Shown piece by piece: positions 1 through 6,628 of a DNA stretch of 64,000 nt. Numbering within the stretch: position 1 is the stretch's first letter; each line of letters starts with the position of its first letter. A program made the position numbers and the translations under genes. The notes under the pieces are model-generated. The model was not told the origin of the DNA, did not search any database, and saw nothing but the letters and a program-made list of their open reading frames with translations. The DNA comes from an uncultured Ruminococcus sp. (GTDB lineage Bacteria; Bacillota; Clostridia; Oscillospirales; Acutalibacteraceae), in contig CAJUGO010000003.1 of assembly GCA_910585865.1 (NCBI GenBank), forward strand, positions 1-64,000, in the 5' to 3' direction.

Positions 1-1
1 A

Positions 2-106
2 GAGCGGAGGATAAAGCAGGGCGCAGCCCTGCCAGAAGGGAGTCCAGAGGGAACGTCTGGCACACGGCTCTTTGCAGGGCAAAGTGTAGTGTGTTACACC
101 CTGTAA
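2..106 (+). CDS. 3' end of an open frame entering from the left (doubtful)
   Basis: A frame open from the first bases stops with TAA at 104-106. The translation (ending ...LFAGQSVVCYTL) is rich in Gly, Ser and Pro and shows no domain. It may be the tail of a mobile-element gene or simply an open non-coding frame; the window edge prevents a decision. Confidence 0.2.
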   Translation, partial: ERRIKQGAALPEGSPEGTSGTRLFAGQSVVCYTL

Positions 107-316
107 ACGCAGTCGGAAAAATCTTTTGATTTTTCTGACCGCAGGGATGGGTTTACGAGCCGAAGAAGGGCTAGGAAACCCCACGCCTGCATTTGCGTTT
201 GCGGGGTGTTCTCCCGTAAGGGATGACATCAGCGGGGGTATCCCAAAATACCCGTCATACCTGTCATGCCGTCGGGAAAGACCACTCCTGCCAGACACTG
301 AATGGATGAATAATAG
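107..316. other. Structured non-coding stretch of the element
   Basis: No convincing gene. Several inverted repeats are visible: GTCGGAAAAATC/GATTTTTCTGAC around 113-139, a GC-rich pair CCCCACGC/GCGGGG around 179-207, and GGGTA/TACCC around 236-253. Together they suggest a transcribed, folded spacer between genes of the mobile element. The 12-mer GGGTTTACGAGC at 149-160 recurs at 23,786-23,797. Confidence 0.35.
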
Positions 317-530
317 GATTCTGCTCTGCCATTGGAGCGTGCATTTGTCTATAAGATGAAACTGGAAGAAATGAAGCGGCAGGGTTTCAGCACAAATTTA
401 ACCTCGTCCCAACTTGGGACGAAGTTGATACCGCCGATTTTACAGATGGTGGACGAGAGAAAAAATCGCCTTTGCGCCTATGGTGGAGCTGTCCTTTTTG
501 AAAAAAGGGGAACAGGGGTAACAGCTAATA
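317..530 (+). pseudogene. ParB-like partition protein, broken remnant
   Basis: The frame opens after a TAG at 314-316 and encodes DSALPLERAFVYKMKLEEMKRQG, followed by LTSSQLGTK joined directly to LIPPILQMVDE. From memory of plasmid/ICE ParB proteins, these two blocks are normally separated by about 30 residues of the helix-turn-helix region, so an internal in-frame deletion is inferred. At 460-465 a run of six A breaks the frame: reading one base further on gives KIAFAPMVELSFLKKGEQG and then a stop, the expected continuation. The N-terminus is also missing. The gene is therefore non-functional in three ways. A 89-residue frame starting at ATG 332 covers the first part but ends in nonsense. 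Confidence 0.6.
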
Positions 531-688
531 TTTTGTTTTCGGATGGTAAATGCGGCTTGGTCGTTACAGTGAAAGGGAAGAAAAATCTCTCTGCGCTATG
601 AAAAAAAGAACTGGAAAATAAATGTTTTTATCTGGATTAGGGGCGTTTTCAGATGCCCTTTGTCCGTCTTTTAGGGAGGATAATGCCT

Positions 689-862
689 ATGGCAAAAACA
701 GCAATACGCCCGAAAATAGAGGTTCAGCCTGTCTATCTGGGCGGCAGGGACATGAGGGAAGCCTTTATTTCCCTGCTTGTGAACGAGGTGCGGAGGGGGA
801 AAACCTCTCCCCGCACCTTTGAGATAATAAAAGATACAGAATACAATGGGGACAGAAAATAG
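689..862 (+). CDS. Small conserved protein preceding the serine recombinase
   Basis: 57 residues beginning MAKTAIRPKIEVQPVYLGG and ending TEYNGDRK. The start at ATG 689 is chosen because AGGGAGGA at 673-680 lies 8 bases upstream; ATG 683 in the same frame is too close. There is no recognisable domain; the protein is basic and mixed alpha/beta in character (motif REAFISLLVNEVRRG). It ends about 18 bases before the recombinase start, so the two are probably co-transcribed. Similar small proteins precede TnpX-like recombinases in clostridial elements, and an accessory role in recombination or its control is inference only. Confidence 0.5.
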   Translation: MAKTAIRPKIEVQPVYLGGRDMREAFISLLVNEVRRGKTSPRTFEIIKDTEYNGDRK

Positions 863-880
863 AGAAAGGGGATGGATGGA

Positions 881-2548
881 ATGGGAATTTTAAGAACCGC
901 CTTGTATTGTAGATTATCAAAAGATGACATGGCGCAGGGGGACAGCGAGAGCATAAAAACACAGAAAGCAATGCTGGCACAGTACGCAAGGGAGCATGGT
1001 TTTTTAGTCGTTGAAACTTATGTGGATGACGGTTGGAGCGGATTGAATTTCGACAGGCCAGATTTTAACCGTATGCTGGATGACATTGAAGCAGGGAAAA
1101 TAGACGTGGTAATCACAAAGGACTTGTCACGTCTGGGGCGTGACCATTTAAAGGTCGGGCATTTCACGGAGATTTATTTCCCGATGAAAAACGTGAGGTA
1201 TATCGCCGTCAATGACTGCGTGGACACCGCCAACAAAAACAATGACATTGCCGCACTGAAGAATGTGATGAATGAATTTTACAGCAGGGACAATTCACGG
1301 AAAATCCGTTCCTCCATTCGGGCGAGGGCGAAAGCGGGGCTTTACCGCTGCTCCTATGCGCCGTTCGGATACCGCAAATCGTCTGACAACCATAATAAGC
1401 TGGTAGTCGATGGAGAAACGGCATGGATTGTAAGACGGATTTTTGAGCTTGCAAATGCGGGCATGGGGGCGCACAAGATAGCAAGTATTTTTCGGGATGA
1501 AAAAGTGCCCTGCCCCTCATGGTGGCAGCATACCCGTGGGGAGAAGCATTACCCCGAACGGTTCAAAAACCCCCAGAACCAGTATGAATGGTCGCACACC
1601 ATCATACGAAACATGATAGGAAACCCCGTGTATCTCGGTCATTCCGTGATGTGCAAGACGGAAGCCATTTTTAAACTCGGTAAATACAAGAAGCTGCCAG
1701 AGGAGGAATGGATACGGACGGACAACACCCACGAGCCATTGGTTTCGCAGGAAATCTTTGACGGGGCGAACGCAAAAATCCTGAGCAGGAAGCGTGACAC
1801 GACAAATAATTTTGTGTCGGTTTTCTCTGGGCTTGTGAAGTGCGGCACTTGCGGGAAAGCCCTTGCCCTGCGGTACTGGGGCAGGGACAGGCACCGTATC
1901 TATGTCTGCACCACCTACGCCCACAACACAAAAGCCTGCACAGACCACCGCATTTACTATGAGGATTTATACAACGCCGTGCTTGCGGACATCCAATACC
2001 ATGCCCGCCTTGCTTTTGAAGATAGGGAGAAAGCGGTGGCCCTAGCGGTGAGGATGAATGCCAGAGCGGACGGGAGCAGGGGGAAAAGCAACGAAACGAA
2101 ACTGAAACAGGCGAGGAAACGCTATGATGAAGTGACGAGATTGTTTGACCGTCTGTATGAGGATTCCCTTTCGGGGCGTATCTCCAATGAGAATTTTACC
2201 CGATTGATTGACAAGTACCAGACCGAGCAGGAGAAATTATTGGAGCAGATAGCAACGCTTGAGGATGCCTTGCAGGAAGTTAAAGACAGCCAGAGCAATG
2301 CGGTACAGTGGGCGGAGCTGATGGCGGGGTATGTGGGGATAACGGAACTGACCGCCGAGAACCTTAACCTCTTAGTGGAGCGGATTGAGGTGTCTGACCG
2401 AACGGAAACAGAGGACGGGATGCAGCAGACCGTCAAAATCTGTTACCGCTTCGGCGGTTACATAGGGGAGCAGACAGTTAAGACGAAGATGATTCGGAAG
2501 CCACGCAAAAAGAGAGGTTGCCCAAGAAAAACAGCGGTGGCAAAATAA
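881..2548 (+). CDS. Large serine recombinase (TnpX/Tn4451 type)
   Basis: 555 residues (ATG 881 has AAAGGGG 9 bases upstream; ATG 872 would add three residues). Layout: N-terminal resolvase catalytic domain with YCRLSKDD holding the nucleophilic serine (Ser13) and the TKDLSRLGRDH motif around residue 85; recombinase DNA-binding domain (about 155-270, with PFGYRKS and the typical WxxxxIRNMIGNPVYLGH block); zinc-ribbon CGTCGKAL...C near 320-355; and a coiled-coil C-terminus (about 390-470). Enzymes of this kind excise and insert non-replicative elements through a covalent serine-DNA link. A TnpV-like gene follows immediately. This second recombinase is separate from the tyrosine integrase at 22.5 kb, which suggests that region A came from a different element. 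Confidence 0.92.
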   Translation: MGILRTALYCRLSKDDMAQGDSESIKTQKAMLAQYAREHGFLVVETYVDDGWSGLNFDRPDFNRMLDDIEAGKIDVVITKDLSRLGRDHLKVGHFTEIYFPMKNVRYIAVNDCVDTANKNNDIAALKNVMNEFYSRDNSRKIRSSIRARAKAGLYRCSYAPFGYRKSSDNHNKLVVDGETAWIVRRIFELANAGMGAHKIASIFRDEKVPCPSWWQHTRGEKHYPERFKNPQNQYEWSHTIIRNMIGNPVYLGHSVMCKTEAIFKLGKYKKLPEEEWIRTDNTHEPLVSQEIFDGANAKILSRKRDTTNNFVSVFSGLVKCGTCGKALALRYWGRDRHRIYVCTTYAHNTKACTDHRIYYEDLYNAVLADIQYHARLAFEDREKAVALAVRMNARADGSRGKSNETKLKQARKRYDEVTRLFDRLYEDSLSGRISNENFTRLIDKYQTEQEKLLEQIATLEDALQEVKDSQSNAVQWAELMAGYVGITELTAENLNLLVERIEVSDRTETEDGMQQTVKICYRFGGYIGEQTVKTKMIRKPRKKRGCPRKTAVAK

Positions 2549-2571
2549 CTATGACAGAGGAGGTACACAAA

Positions 2572-2946
2572 ATGGAGAAAACCATCTTTGAAAAAATCGG
2601 CGGCAAATTTGAACGACAGGGCGATTACCTTATCCCCCGCCTTACCTTACCACCCGAAAAAGAACAGCCTATTGGCTTTTTCGGGCGGCAGCATCTGGAC
2701 TACCTAAAGCAGTACCGCAAAGTTACATACACCAATCTTTTCACAAGCGGCAAGCTCAATGCCTATCTTGCTGATATTGACAGGCAGGCGCAGAAACGCT
2801 TCTATCGGCTCATAGAGGGCATGAAACAGGCACAGGGCATAACGGAACACCTAAAGGAAGAAAACGCCTTAGAATGGGTACAACACTTAAATAACATAAG
2901 GGCATGTGCGAGGGAGATTGTGAACGAGGAAATTATTTACGCATAA
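2572..2946 (+). CDS. tnpV: TnpV family transposon-encoded protein
   Basis: 124 residues from ATG 2572, chosen because GAGGAGGT at 2558-2565 stands 6-8 bases upstream; longer in-frame starts would overlap the recombinase end. The block HLDYLKQYRKVTYTNL, followed by GKLNAYLADIDRQAQ, is typical of the TnpV family of Tn4451-like elements. The molecular role of TnpV is not known; it is dispensable for Tn4451 transposition as far as I recall. The protein has no membrane segment and is probably a small cytoplasmic, helical protein translated with the recombinase. Confidence 0.75.
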   Translation: MEKTIFEKIGGKFERQGDYLIPRLTLPPEKEQPIGFFGRQHLDYLKQYRKVTYTNLFTSGKLNAYLADIDRQAQKRFYRLIEGMKQAQGITEHLKEENALEWVQHLNNIRACAREIVNEEIIYA

Positions 2947-3058
2947 GTGACAAGGCGGCAGGGCATGAAAAGCTCTGTTGTTTGTTTTTGGATGTGCTGT
3001 TTATAAAATTTGTAAATTTTAATTTGTCCTCTGTATGCAAAAGACAATGTGGCATTTC

Positions 3059-3087
3059 TTGATTTGTCCAAACCTCTATGGTATAAT
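3059..3087 (+). promoter_or_regulatory. Sigma-A promoter of the Vat operon leader
   Basis: TTGATT (3059-3064), 17-base spacer, TATAAT (3082-3087). It lies about 40 bases upstream of the small leader frame at 3127 and points into the leader/hairpin region. Confidence 0.6.
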
Positions 3088-3126
3088 TTTTTCTGGTAAT
3101 TAAAAAGAACACTGGTGGTGATATTT

Positions 3127-3183
3127 ATGTGTATAAACAAGAAAAGAAAGAATAAAGTTTGGCTCCATGCAAAGCCAGTATAA
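3127..3183 (+). CDS. Leader peptide (18 aa) of the resistance-like operon
   Basis: An 18-codon frame, MCINKKRKNKVWLHAKPV, with GGTGGTGAT just upstream. It sits between a good promoter and the gene at 3271, and its last six codons overlap two of four arms of competing hairpins (see the regulatory entry at 3163-3236). The arrangement resembles leader peptides that sense ribosome stalling by antibiotics (erm, cat, tet(M) types). That translation actually happens, and what stalls it, are inference. Confidence 0.5.
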   Translation: MCINKKRKNKVWLHAKPV

Positions 3184-3236
3184 GCGACACTTGCATGGAG
3201 TAAATCTTAGTCGCTAACATATATTGCTGGCTTTGC
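3163..3236 (+). promoter_or_regulatory. Attenuator with two mutually exclusive hairpins
   Basis: Arm 1 CTCCATGCAA (3163-3172) pairs perfectly with arm 3 TTGCATGGAG (3191-3200). Arm 2 GCAAAGCCAG (3169-3178) pairs perfectly with arm 4 CTGGCTTTGC (3227-3236). Arms 1 and 2 share four bases, so only one hairpin can form. A third short pair, AGCGAC (3183-3188) with GTCGCT (3210-3215), can extend the second form. Arms 1 and 2 lie inside the leader reading frame, so ribosome position would choose the fold. The Shine-Dalgarno for the next gene (AAGGAGGAAG, about 3255-3264) follows arm 4. Confidence 0.6.
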
Positions 3237-3270
3237 TGCTTGACTAAATCAATCAAGGAGGAAGCCGCAT

Positions 3271-3534
3271 ATGAAATATATTAATGCAAATGAAATTCTT
3301 CCTGTTAGGCTGGTTGAAGAATTGCAAAAATATATGCAGGCAGGTTATATCTATATTCCTGCAAAAACTGAACAACATAAATCTTGGGGAGAATTATCTG
3401 GCTACCGAAAAGAGCTTGAAGACCGTAATAAAAAGATTATATCGGATTATAAGCAAGGTATATCTATGGAGAATCTTGCAGATTTTTACCATCTTTCGGT
3501 TTATGCTATTAGAAAAATAATATATCAAAAATAA
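3271..3534 (+). CDS. CD3324-family small regulator-like protein
   Basis: 87 residues, ATG 3271, with AAGGAGGAAG upstream. The N-terminal half contains the GYIYIPAK block and WGELSGYRKEL; the C-terminal part (SMENLADFYHLSVYAIRKIIYQK, residues about 64-87) looks like a helix-turn-helix ending. This matches my memory of the CD3324 family, short proteins found beside transferases and resistance genes in clostridia. A DNA-binding role controlling the downstream acetyltransferase is likely but inferred. It is followed by a hairpin with a T run (3542-3573) before the Vat gene, so readthrough may be regulated. Confidence 0.6.
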   Translation: MKYINANEILPVRLVEELQKYMQAGYIYIPAKTEQHKSWGELSGYRKELEDRNKKIISDYKQGISMENLADFYHLSVYAIRKIIYQK

Positions 3535-3541
3535 TGATTGG

Positions 3542-3573
3542 GAGCTGCTTAAAGAAAAGCGGCTCTCTTTTTT
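3542..3573 (+). terminator. Intrinsic terminator or attenuator before vat-like gene
   Basis: GAGCTGCTT (3542-3550) and AAGCGGCTC (3557-3565) form a 9-bp stem with one G-U pair, followed by TCTTTTTTA. It sits between the CD3324-like gene and the acetyltransferase gene of the same operon. A further perfect 7-bp hairpin ACATTAC/GTAATGT follows at 3576-3593. Confidence 0.6.
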
Positions 3574-3663
3574 ACACATTACGTCTGTAATGTTTGGTGT
3601 ATTGAAAACAACACAGCAGATGAATAAAATTATTTTATACATGACCGACAGGAGGGGTTAAAA

Positions 3664-4296
3664 ATGGCTGATTCAAAGAAAATATATCCACGTACAGGAG
3701 ATATGCAGACAGTTTATCTTAAAAATGTGATTACAAATCCAAATATTGAAGTAGGCGATTATACGATGTATAACGATTTTTCAAATGACCCTACGAGATT
3801 TGAAGAAAATAACGTATTGTATCATTATCCAATCAATCATGACAAGCTCATAATCGGAAAGTTTTGTTCCATTGCCTGCGGTGCAAAATTTCTTTTCAAC
3901 AGTGCTAATCATACGTTGTCTTCATTAAGCACATACCCTTTTCCGCTTTTTTTTGAAGAATGGGGGTTGGATAAAAAGAATGTGGCAAAGAGTTGGGATA
4001 ATAAGGGCGACATTATAATCGGCAATGATGTATGGATTGGTTTTGAAGCTGTTATCTTAGCAGGAGTTACGATTGGTGATGGAGCAATTATTGGCACTCG
4101 TGCCATTGTCACAAAAGACGTGCCGCCATATACCATTGTAGGAGGCGTTCCAGCAAAGCCAATTAAAAAACGCTTTGATGAAGATGTTATTTCTGATTTG
4201 CTATGTATCAAATGGTGGGACTGGTCAAATGAAAAGATTGCCCGAAATATAGCTGCAATACAGTCGGGATGTATCAAGGAGTTTATGGAGGATTAA
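3664..4296 (+). CDS. Vat/CatB-family xenobiotic acetyltransferase
   Basis: 210 residues, ATG 3664, Shine-Dalgarno AGGAGGGG 6-8 bases upstream. It is a left-handed beta-helix acyltransferase: VLYHYPINHDKLIIGKFCSIACG (about 55-77), the catalytic-His motif FNSANH (about 80-85), hexapeptide repeats IIIGNDVWIG...VILAGVTIGDGAIIG (about 118-150), and IVGGVPAKPIKKRF before a C-terminal helical WWDW block. This family uses acetyl-CoA to O-acetylate streptogramin A (Vat) or chloramphenicol (CatB). The sequence resembles Vat more than CatB, but exact drug range cannot be read from it. It overlaps no gene; the Ntn hydrolase starts 3 bases after its stop, so the two are translationally coupled. Confidence 0.85.
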   Translation: MADSKKIYPRTGDMQTVYLKNVITNPNIEVGDYTMYNDFSNDPTRFEENNVLYHYPINHDKLIIGKFCSIACGAKFLFNSANHTLSSLSTYPFPLFFEEWGLDKKNVAKSWDNKGDIIIGNDVWIGFEAVILAGVTIGDGAIIGTRAIVTKDVPPYTIVGGVPAKPIKKRFDEDVISDLLCIKWWDWSNEKIARNIAAIQSGCIKEFMED

Positions 4297-4298
4297 AT

Positions 4299-5036
4299 AT
4301 GTGTACGAGATTTGTTTATAACGGAGATAATACAGTTGTCGGATTTAATTTTGACATTGACCTTTCTGTATGGACGCATACAGTTATTGCAGAAAAGGAC
4401 AGGTTTTTTATTGGCATTAAAATGCCAGATAATCAATACCACTCTTTTCATGGAATCAATAGAAACGGGAATGTCGGGACTTTACTTTATGTGAATGGAA
4501 ATAAGAACGGTGAATATCACGACGGTGAGGGCTATATTACAGTTGCCGATTTAACAGAAAGCTATATTAAAGGTGAAATTTTATTTGACGATGCACTCAA
4601 TATTGTCCAAAGCAAAAAAATTGTATATGCAAAAGATGCCACCATGCAGGCTATGCTTTCTGATAAGAACGGACGTGTCCTCATTATTGAGCCAGGGATA
4701 GGATACCGTTTCGAGCATACAAAATATTCTCTGATTACCAACTATTCGGTATTAAATCCCGAAATAACCCGACCTTACATTGTATCTGGAGACGACAGAT
4801 TTGAGAGGGCTGATAAGCAGTTAAAAAAGAAGAATGAAAAATTTTCGGTCGCTGATGCATTCAGCATATTAAAATTAGTAAGACAAGAGGGACTTTGGGC
4901 AACGCGGGTTTCTTTTGTATATTCTGTAAAAGGGAATCGGGTTTATTATGTTTTAAATAATGACTTTATGAATGTTACAGAGTACCAGTTTGACAAGAAT
5001 CAGAAACAAAAAATATATTGTAAAGAAAGCAGGTAA
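4299..5036 (+). CDS. N-terminal nucleophile (linear amide C-N) hydrolase-like protein
   Basis: 245 residues. The ATG at 4299 has GGAGG at 4287-4291, inside the end of the acetyltransferase gene. The protein begins MCTRFVYNGDNTVVGFNFD: removal of Met would expose Cys2 as the catalytic nucleophile, as in the choloylglycine hydrolase/penicillin V acylase (C59) and acyl-CoA:6-APA acyltransferase (C45) relatives. No signal peptide is visible, consistent with a cytoplasmic enzyme. It is shorter than bile-salt hydrolases (about 320 residues), so the usual substrates are unlikely. Its place 2 bases behind a Vat-like gene suggests detoxification of an amide- or ester-containing compound; this is inference. 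Confidence 0.6.
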   Translation: MCTRFVYNGDNTVVGFNFDIDLSVWTHTVIAEKDRFFIGIKMPDNQYHSFHGINRNGNVGTLLYVNGNKNGEYHDGEGYITVADLTESYIKGEILFDDALNIVQSKKIVYAKDATMQAMLSDKNGRVLIIEPGIGYRFEHTKYSLITNYSVLNPEITRPYIVSGDDRFERADKQLKKKNEKFSVADAFSILKLVRQEGLWATRVSFVYSVKGNRVYYVLNNDFMNVTEYQFDKNQKQKIYCKESR

Positions 5037-5080
5037 ACAATAGAGAGCGATAGCGCGTGTTATATCTATATTGTGTATTA

Positions 5081-5120
5081 TCCACCAAATAAAAAAACGG
5101 TTGATTTGGTGGGTGATTTC
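5081..5120 (+). terminator. Terminator-like hairpin after the Vat operon
   Basis: CCACCAAAT (5082-5090) pairs with ATTTGGTGG (5104-5112), followed by TGATTTCTT. The T tract is weak, so efficiency is uncertain. Confidence 0.45.
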
Positions 5121-5452
5121 TTATGCCTATATAATTAATTGACTTCCCTCCAGACCACAGTTTTATGTTTGGAGAGATTTTTAATGCTCCTTTTTCGGGT
5201 AGTTATTCGTCTGTTTAGACAGAGTAAAGGCAGTTCATACATAGCATATCAGGAGATGGCAGGAAGCCGGTTCAAAAAATCCCTGCTTATGCAACGCTAC
5301 TTCTCACCATGAAATCAGAAGTAGAATCTCCACTTATCGGAATACATATCTCTTATAACCGTAGAGGTCACAGAGCCTTTGCGGTTTTTCTTTTGTCGTT
5401 TTTTATCGGAATATGCCGTAGGGCTGTTTCCGCTGTTGGCTGTCGTTCGCCG

Positions 5453-5497
5453 CCTTTCCCATCTGGATTTTAGCATTTCAAAAATTCAGATGGGAGG
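5453..5497 (+). promoter_or_regulatory. Hairpin sequestering the Shine-Dalgarno of the sigma-like gene
   Basis: CCTTTCCCATCTG (5453-5465) can pair with CAGATGGGAGG (5487-5497) over about 11 bp, burying the GGGAGG ribosome site used by GTG 5506. Equivalent structures stand before the genes at 6109 and 20551. Confidence 0.65.
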
Positions 5498-5505
5498 TAC
5501 TTACG

Positions 5506-6021
5506 GTGAAATACGCACCAAGAAAAGTATATATCAAAGAAAGCGGCGGTTATGTGGAATTATCCTATACAGATTTCTGCCGCCGCAGGCAAGCCGACCA
5601 GAGTTACATGGACAAGCTGTTTATCCCCGTGCAGGGCTGTCTGATTGAAGTCGTGCGGGAACAGTACGCAGATTTCTACAAGGAGAAAGAGCGGTGGCGT
5701 TATCTGAAAAAACTGGACACGAACCACAAGCTGCTCTCATTGGAGGGATTTACAGACAGTGAGGGGAATGTGCTTGACTTCATTGTGGATGAAGCGGTGG
5801 ACGTTGCGGAAACCGTTGTCCATGCGGTGATGGTGGACAGGCTGGAAGCCGCCCTGCCTTTATTGTCGGACGGTGAACAGACATTGATACAAGCCATTTT
5901 CTTTGAGGGACTTTCCGAGCGGGAAGTCGGTTTAAGGTTAGGCATAACGCAGAGCGTTGTCAACAAACGCAAAGCCAAAATCCTTGCGAAGCTGAAAAAG
6001 ATAATCGAAAACAAAATTTAA
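5506..6021 (+). CDS. Sigma-70 region-4-like regulator of the mobile element
   Basis: 171 residues from GTG 5506 (GGGAGG at 5492-5497). The C-terminal half is a sigma region 4 / helix-turn-helix: LPLLSDGEQTLIQAIFFEG, then LSEREVGLRLGITQSVVNKRKAKILAKLKKI (about 140-170). The N-terminal half is a unique basic/aromatic domain (YVELSYTDFCRRRQADQSYMDKLFIPVQG). Such proteins resemble the sigma-like Orf7 class of Tn916-type elements, which regulate element genes. It lacks regions 2 and 3, so it may act as an activator rather than a true sigma factor. Its ribosome site is folded into a hairpin, suggesting translational control. Confidence 0.75.
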   Translation: MKYAPRKVYIKESGGYVELSYTDFCRRRQADQSYMDKLFIPVQGCLIEVVREQYADFYKEKERWRYLKKLDTNHKLLSLEGFTDSEGNVLDFIVDEAVDVAETVVHAVMVDRLEAALPLLSDGEQTLIQAIFFEGLSEREVGLRLGITQSVVNKRKAKILAKLKKIIENKI

Positions 6022-6028
6022 GGCGTTC

Positions 6029-6069
6029 AGCCCCCTTGTTTTTTCCTTTGGGAAAATGAGGGGGCTTTT
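6029..6069 (+). terminator. Intrinsic terminator after first sigma-like gene
   Basis: AGCCCCC (6029-6035) and GGGGGCT (6060-6066), with inner TTTTCC/GGAAAA pairing, followed by TTTTG. It separates the genes at 5506 and 6109. Confidence 0.65.
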
Positions 6070-6075
6070 GTCTGC

Positions 6076-6100
6076 CCTCTCAATCAATTCTGATTGGAGG
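6076..6100 (+). promoter_or_regulatory. Compact hairpin sequestering the Shine-Dalgarno of the second sigma-like gene
   Basis: CCTCTCAATCA (6076-6086), loop ATTC, TGATTGGAGG (6091-6100): a stem of about nine pairs with one mismatch and wobble pairs that includes the whole GGAGG used for ATG 6109. Confidence 0.6.
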
Positions 6101-6108
6101 AAATAAGG

Positions 6109-6534
6109 ATGGCATACAACCACGGACGGGAGGACAGGAAATGGCGTATCTGGAAAGAAGCCGAGGAAAAGGTTCTGCGTGAGTGCGGCGTTGATGAAGC
6201 GGTCATTGAGCAAATCCGCATAGACGACAGGGCAGATTTCAATTCCAACAGGCGGTTTTATCGATGGACAAGCGATTTTGGAGAATATCTTGAAGAAATG
6301 GCGGGCAGGGAGAAACAGGTGGAGATAAAGTCTGTTTCTGATTTACTGGACGAGATTGAGAGCGAAACTCTGTACCTTGCGTTAGTCACAGTGGACAGGC
6401 GCACGTTACAAATCATCCTGCTAAAAATGCAGGGTTACTCTACAAAAGAAATTGCCCCGCTTGTGCATTTGACGGCAGGGGCTGTCTATGCGAGATTGGC
6501 TCATTTGCGTAAGAAGCTGCGTAAGATTTTATAA
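6109..6534 (+). CDS. Sigma-70 region-4-like HTH protein
   Basis: 141 residues from ATG 6109 (GGAGG 8 bases upstream). The C-terminus is a helix-turn-helix: DRRTLQIILLKMQGYSTKEIAPLVHLTAGAVYARLAHLRKKLRKIL. The N-terminal part (HGREDRKWRIWKEAEEKVLRECGVDE) is charged and includes the phrase NRRFYRWTSDFGEYLEE found in sigma-like proteins of clostridial conjugative elements. It is probably a regulator of element transfer or excision. It is separated from the previous sigma-like gene by a terminator, so it needs its own promoter or readthrough. Confidence 0.7.
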   Translation: MAYNHGREDRKWRIWKEAEEKVLRECGVDEAVIEQIRIDDRADFNSNRRFYRWTSDFGEYLEEMAGREKQVEIKSVSDLLDEIESETLYLALVTVDRRTLQIILLKMQGYSTKEIAPLVHLTAGAVYARLAHLRKKLRKIL

Positions 6535-6628
6535 CAATGCAGCCTGCTTTTCTGTGAAATGTTGGGTGGGAGGTCAAAGGCTTCTCACTCATCCTTTATA
6601 TATGGTATCTACCTAATATGTTCTCTAA

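Larger units (their letters stand above)
5037..5505. other. Non-coding region between Vat operon and sigma-like gene
   Basis: No gene is supported. It contains a terminator-like hairpin at 5081-5113 (CCACCAAAT/ATTTGGTGG), a perfect 8-bp inverted repeat CTACTTCT/AGAAGTAG around 5299-5326, and, at the right end, the hairpin that covers the ribosome binding site of the next gene. Base composition changes several times, suggesting it contains a junction between mobile segments. Confidence 0.5.
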
